Part shown: positions 10,920 to 11,441 of the stretch, one piece after another | Layout of the letters: each line of letters opens with the position of its first letter | Numbering within the stretch: the stretch's first letter is position 1 | The notes under the pieces: generated by a model | Told to the model about the DNA's origin: nothing | Database searches by the model: none | Seen by the model: the letters and a program-made list of their open reading frames with translations, nothing else | Translations under genes and position numbers: made by a program | Assembly (NCBI GenBank): GCA_021823605.1 | Contig: JAKANV010000014.1 | Span: 1-11,441 of the forward strand | Source: a bacterium | GTDB lineage: Bacteria; Patescibacteriota; CPR2; UBA1875; JAJYID01 | DNA length: 11,441 bases | Direction of reading: 5' to 3'

Positions 10920-11441
10920 ATGGCTAGAAGAAAATACGGACACAAAAAGAGAAGAAGTCCAGCAAGTACATATTCTCGAAGAAGTAGCAGCAAAAAATCA
11001 GTAAAAAATCCATTTAGGCAATACGGCCTTATTGCGGGCTCAAAGGAATTCTTAAAAAATCTTTTTATGACTAGTGGGGGTAGAAAAAAACTGCTCATTG
11101 CGGCTTGTGTATTTCTCGGTTTGATTATTTTACTGGCTGCCTGGTACGCAAAGGACCTTCCTTCTCCAGGAAAGATCAACAGTAAGATTTCAGCCCAATC
11201 TACTCAAATATTTGATAGAAACGGCAAGATTCTTTACGAAGTCCACGGAAACGAAAATAGAATTCTTGTGGATATGAAAGACATCCCACAAAATGCCAAA
11301 AATGCCACAGTAGCAGTGGAAGATAAAAATTTTTACCATCATAGCGGTTTTGATATGAAGAGAATCGCCGGCAGTATGGTCTATGATATTGTCCACAAAG
11401 AAAAAGGCCAAGGCGGAAGTACCATCACCTCGCAGATTGTA
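10920..11441 (+). CDS. Class A penicillin-binding protein, N-terminal part (runs off window)
   Basis: The first 174 residues of a bifunctional peptidoglycan glycosyltransferase/transpeptidase. A strongly basic cytoplasmic tail (1-60, with KKRR and RRSSSKK) precedes one membrane segment (about 58-75). The family 51 glycosyltransferase domain then begins: TQIFDRNGKIL (95-105), the catalytic motif AVEDKNFYHHSGFD (132-145) with Glu134 as the general base, and GQGGSTITSQIV (163-174), motif 2. The usual GGSTITQQ reads GGSTITSQ. The enzyme polymerises lipid II outside the membrane. The ATG at 10920 lies about 33 nt after the predicted transcript start and has no Shine-Dalgarno; its leader is A/T-rich. 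The transpeptidase half is beyond the window, so PBP1A-like is likely but not shown. Confidence 0.9.
   Translation, partial: MARRKYGHKKRRSPASTYSRRSSSKKSVKNPFRQYGLIAGSKEFLKNLFMTSGGRKKLLIAACVFLGLIILLAAWYAKDLPSPGKINSKISAQSTQIFDRNGKILYEVHGNENRILVDMKDIPQNAKNATVAVEDKNFYHHSGFDMKRIAGSMVYDIVHKEKGQGGSTITSQIV

Noticed and set aside
10910..11411. Minus-strand ORFs opposite the PBP gene
   Set aside because: They lie fully antisense to a gene with clear GT51 motifs, and have no Shine-Dalgarno or recognisable domain.
1..11441. CRISPR arrays, insertion sequences, transposase genes, att sites, replication origin
   Set aside because: I saw no spaced direct repeats, no transposase or integrase motifs, and no DnaA-box cluster. 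The tRNA-Leu gene has no visible direct repeat of its 3' end nearby.

Overview
The window is AT-rich bacterial chromosome with short spacers, overlapping genes and a full set of housekeeping genes. The organism is probably a member of the Candidate Phyla Radiation (Patescibacteria). This is inferred from the look of several proteins: a NIF3-like protein with a long charged N-terminal region, a short orotate phosphoribosyltransferase with a C-terminal CPLC knuckle, and a TyrRS with HIGR in place of HIGH. No marker gene in the window proves it. Almost everything is on the minus strand; only the PBP gene at the right edge is on the plus strand.

Reading right to left along the minus strand: tyrS and recG (10816-7564) form one unit. 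It starts from a promoter that almost completely overlaps the divergent promoter of a class A PBP gene (10920 to the window edge). A class I SAM methyltransferase (7464-6880) follows with its own good promoter, a G-rich Shine-Dalgarno and a closing hairpin. Then comes a tightly packed operon: NUDIX hydrolase, metallo-beta-lactamase-fold hydrolase, ComEA-like HhH protein and a gamma-glutamylcyclotransferase-like protein (6767-4863). A small unknown gene (4774-4454) lies 88 bp further on.

The stretch 4453-3661 holds no convincing protein gene but is rich in RNA signals. These are a very strong GC hairpin (4405-4435), a small structured element ending in an intrinsic terminator (about 4340-4238), and a larger transcription unit. 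The larger unit has a near-consensus promoter (TTGACA-17-TATCAT, 4223-4195) and a strong intrinsic terminator (3797-3752). It should give a non-coding RNA of about 437 nt with a closed 5' domain. Near its 3' end, two hairpin loops (UUAGGGG and CUCCCCCCUAA) are perfectly complementary over 7 nt, a probable kissing-loop interaction. I could not match it to RNase P RNA, tmRNA, SRP RNA or 6S RNA. This is the most interesting part of the window.

Below it lie tRNA-Leu(UAG) with its own promoter and terminator, a dCMP/cytidine-deaminase-family gene followed closely by pyrE (3473-2330), and a protein-quality-control operon: trigger factor, clpP and a NIF3-like gene running off the left edge (2269-1). 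The tig promoter (TTGAAA-17-TATAAT) starts inside the pyrE stop codon and carries a 14-bp palindrome in its spacer. Together the genes cover protein folding and proteolysis, pyrimidine supply, tRNA charging, DNA repair, wall synthesis and possible DNA uptake or binding.
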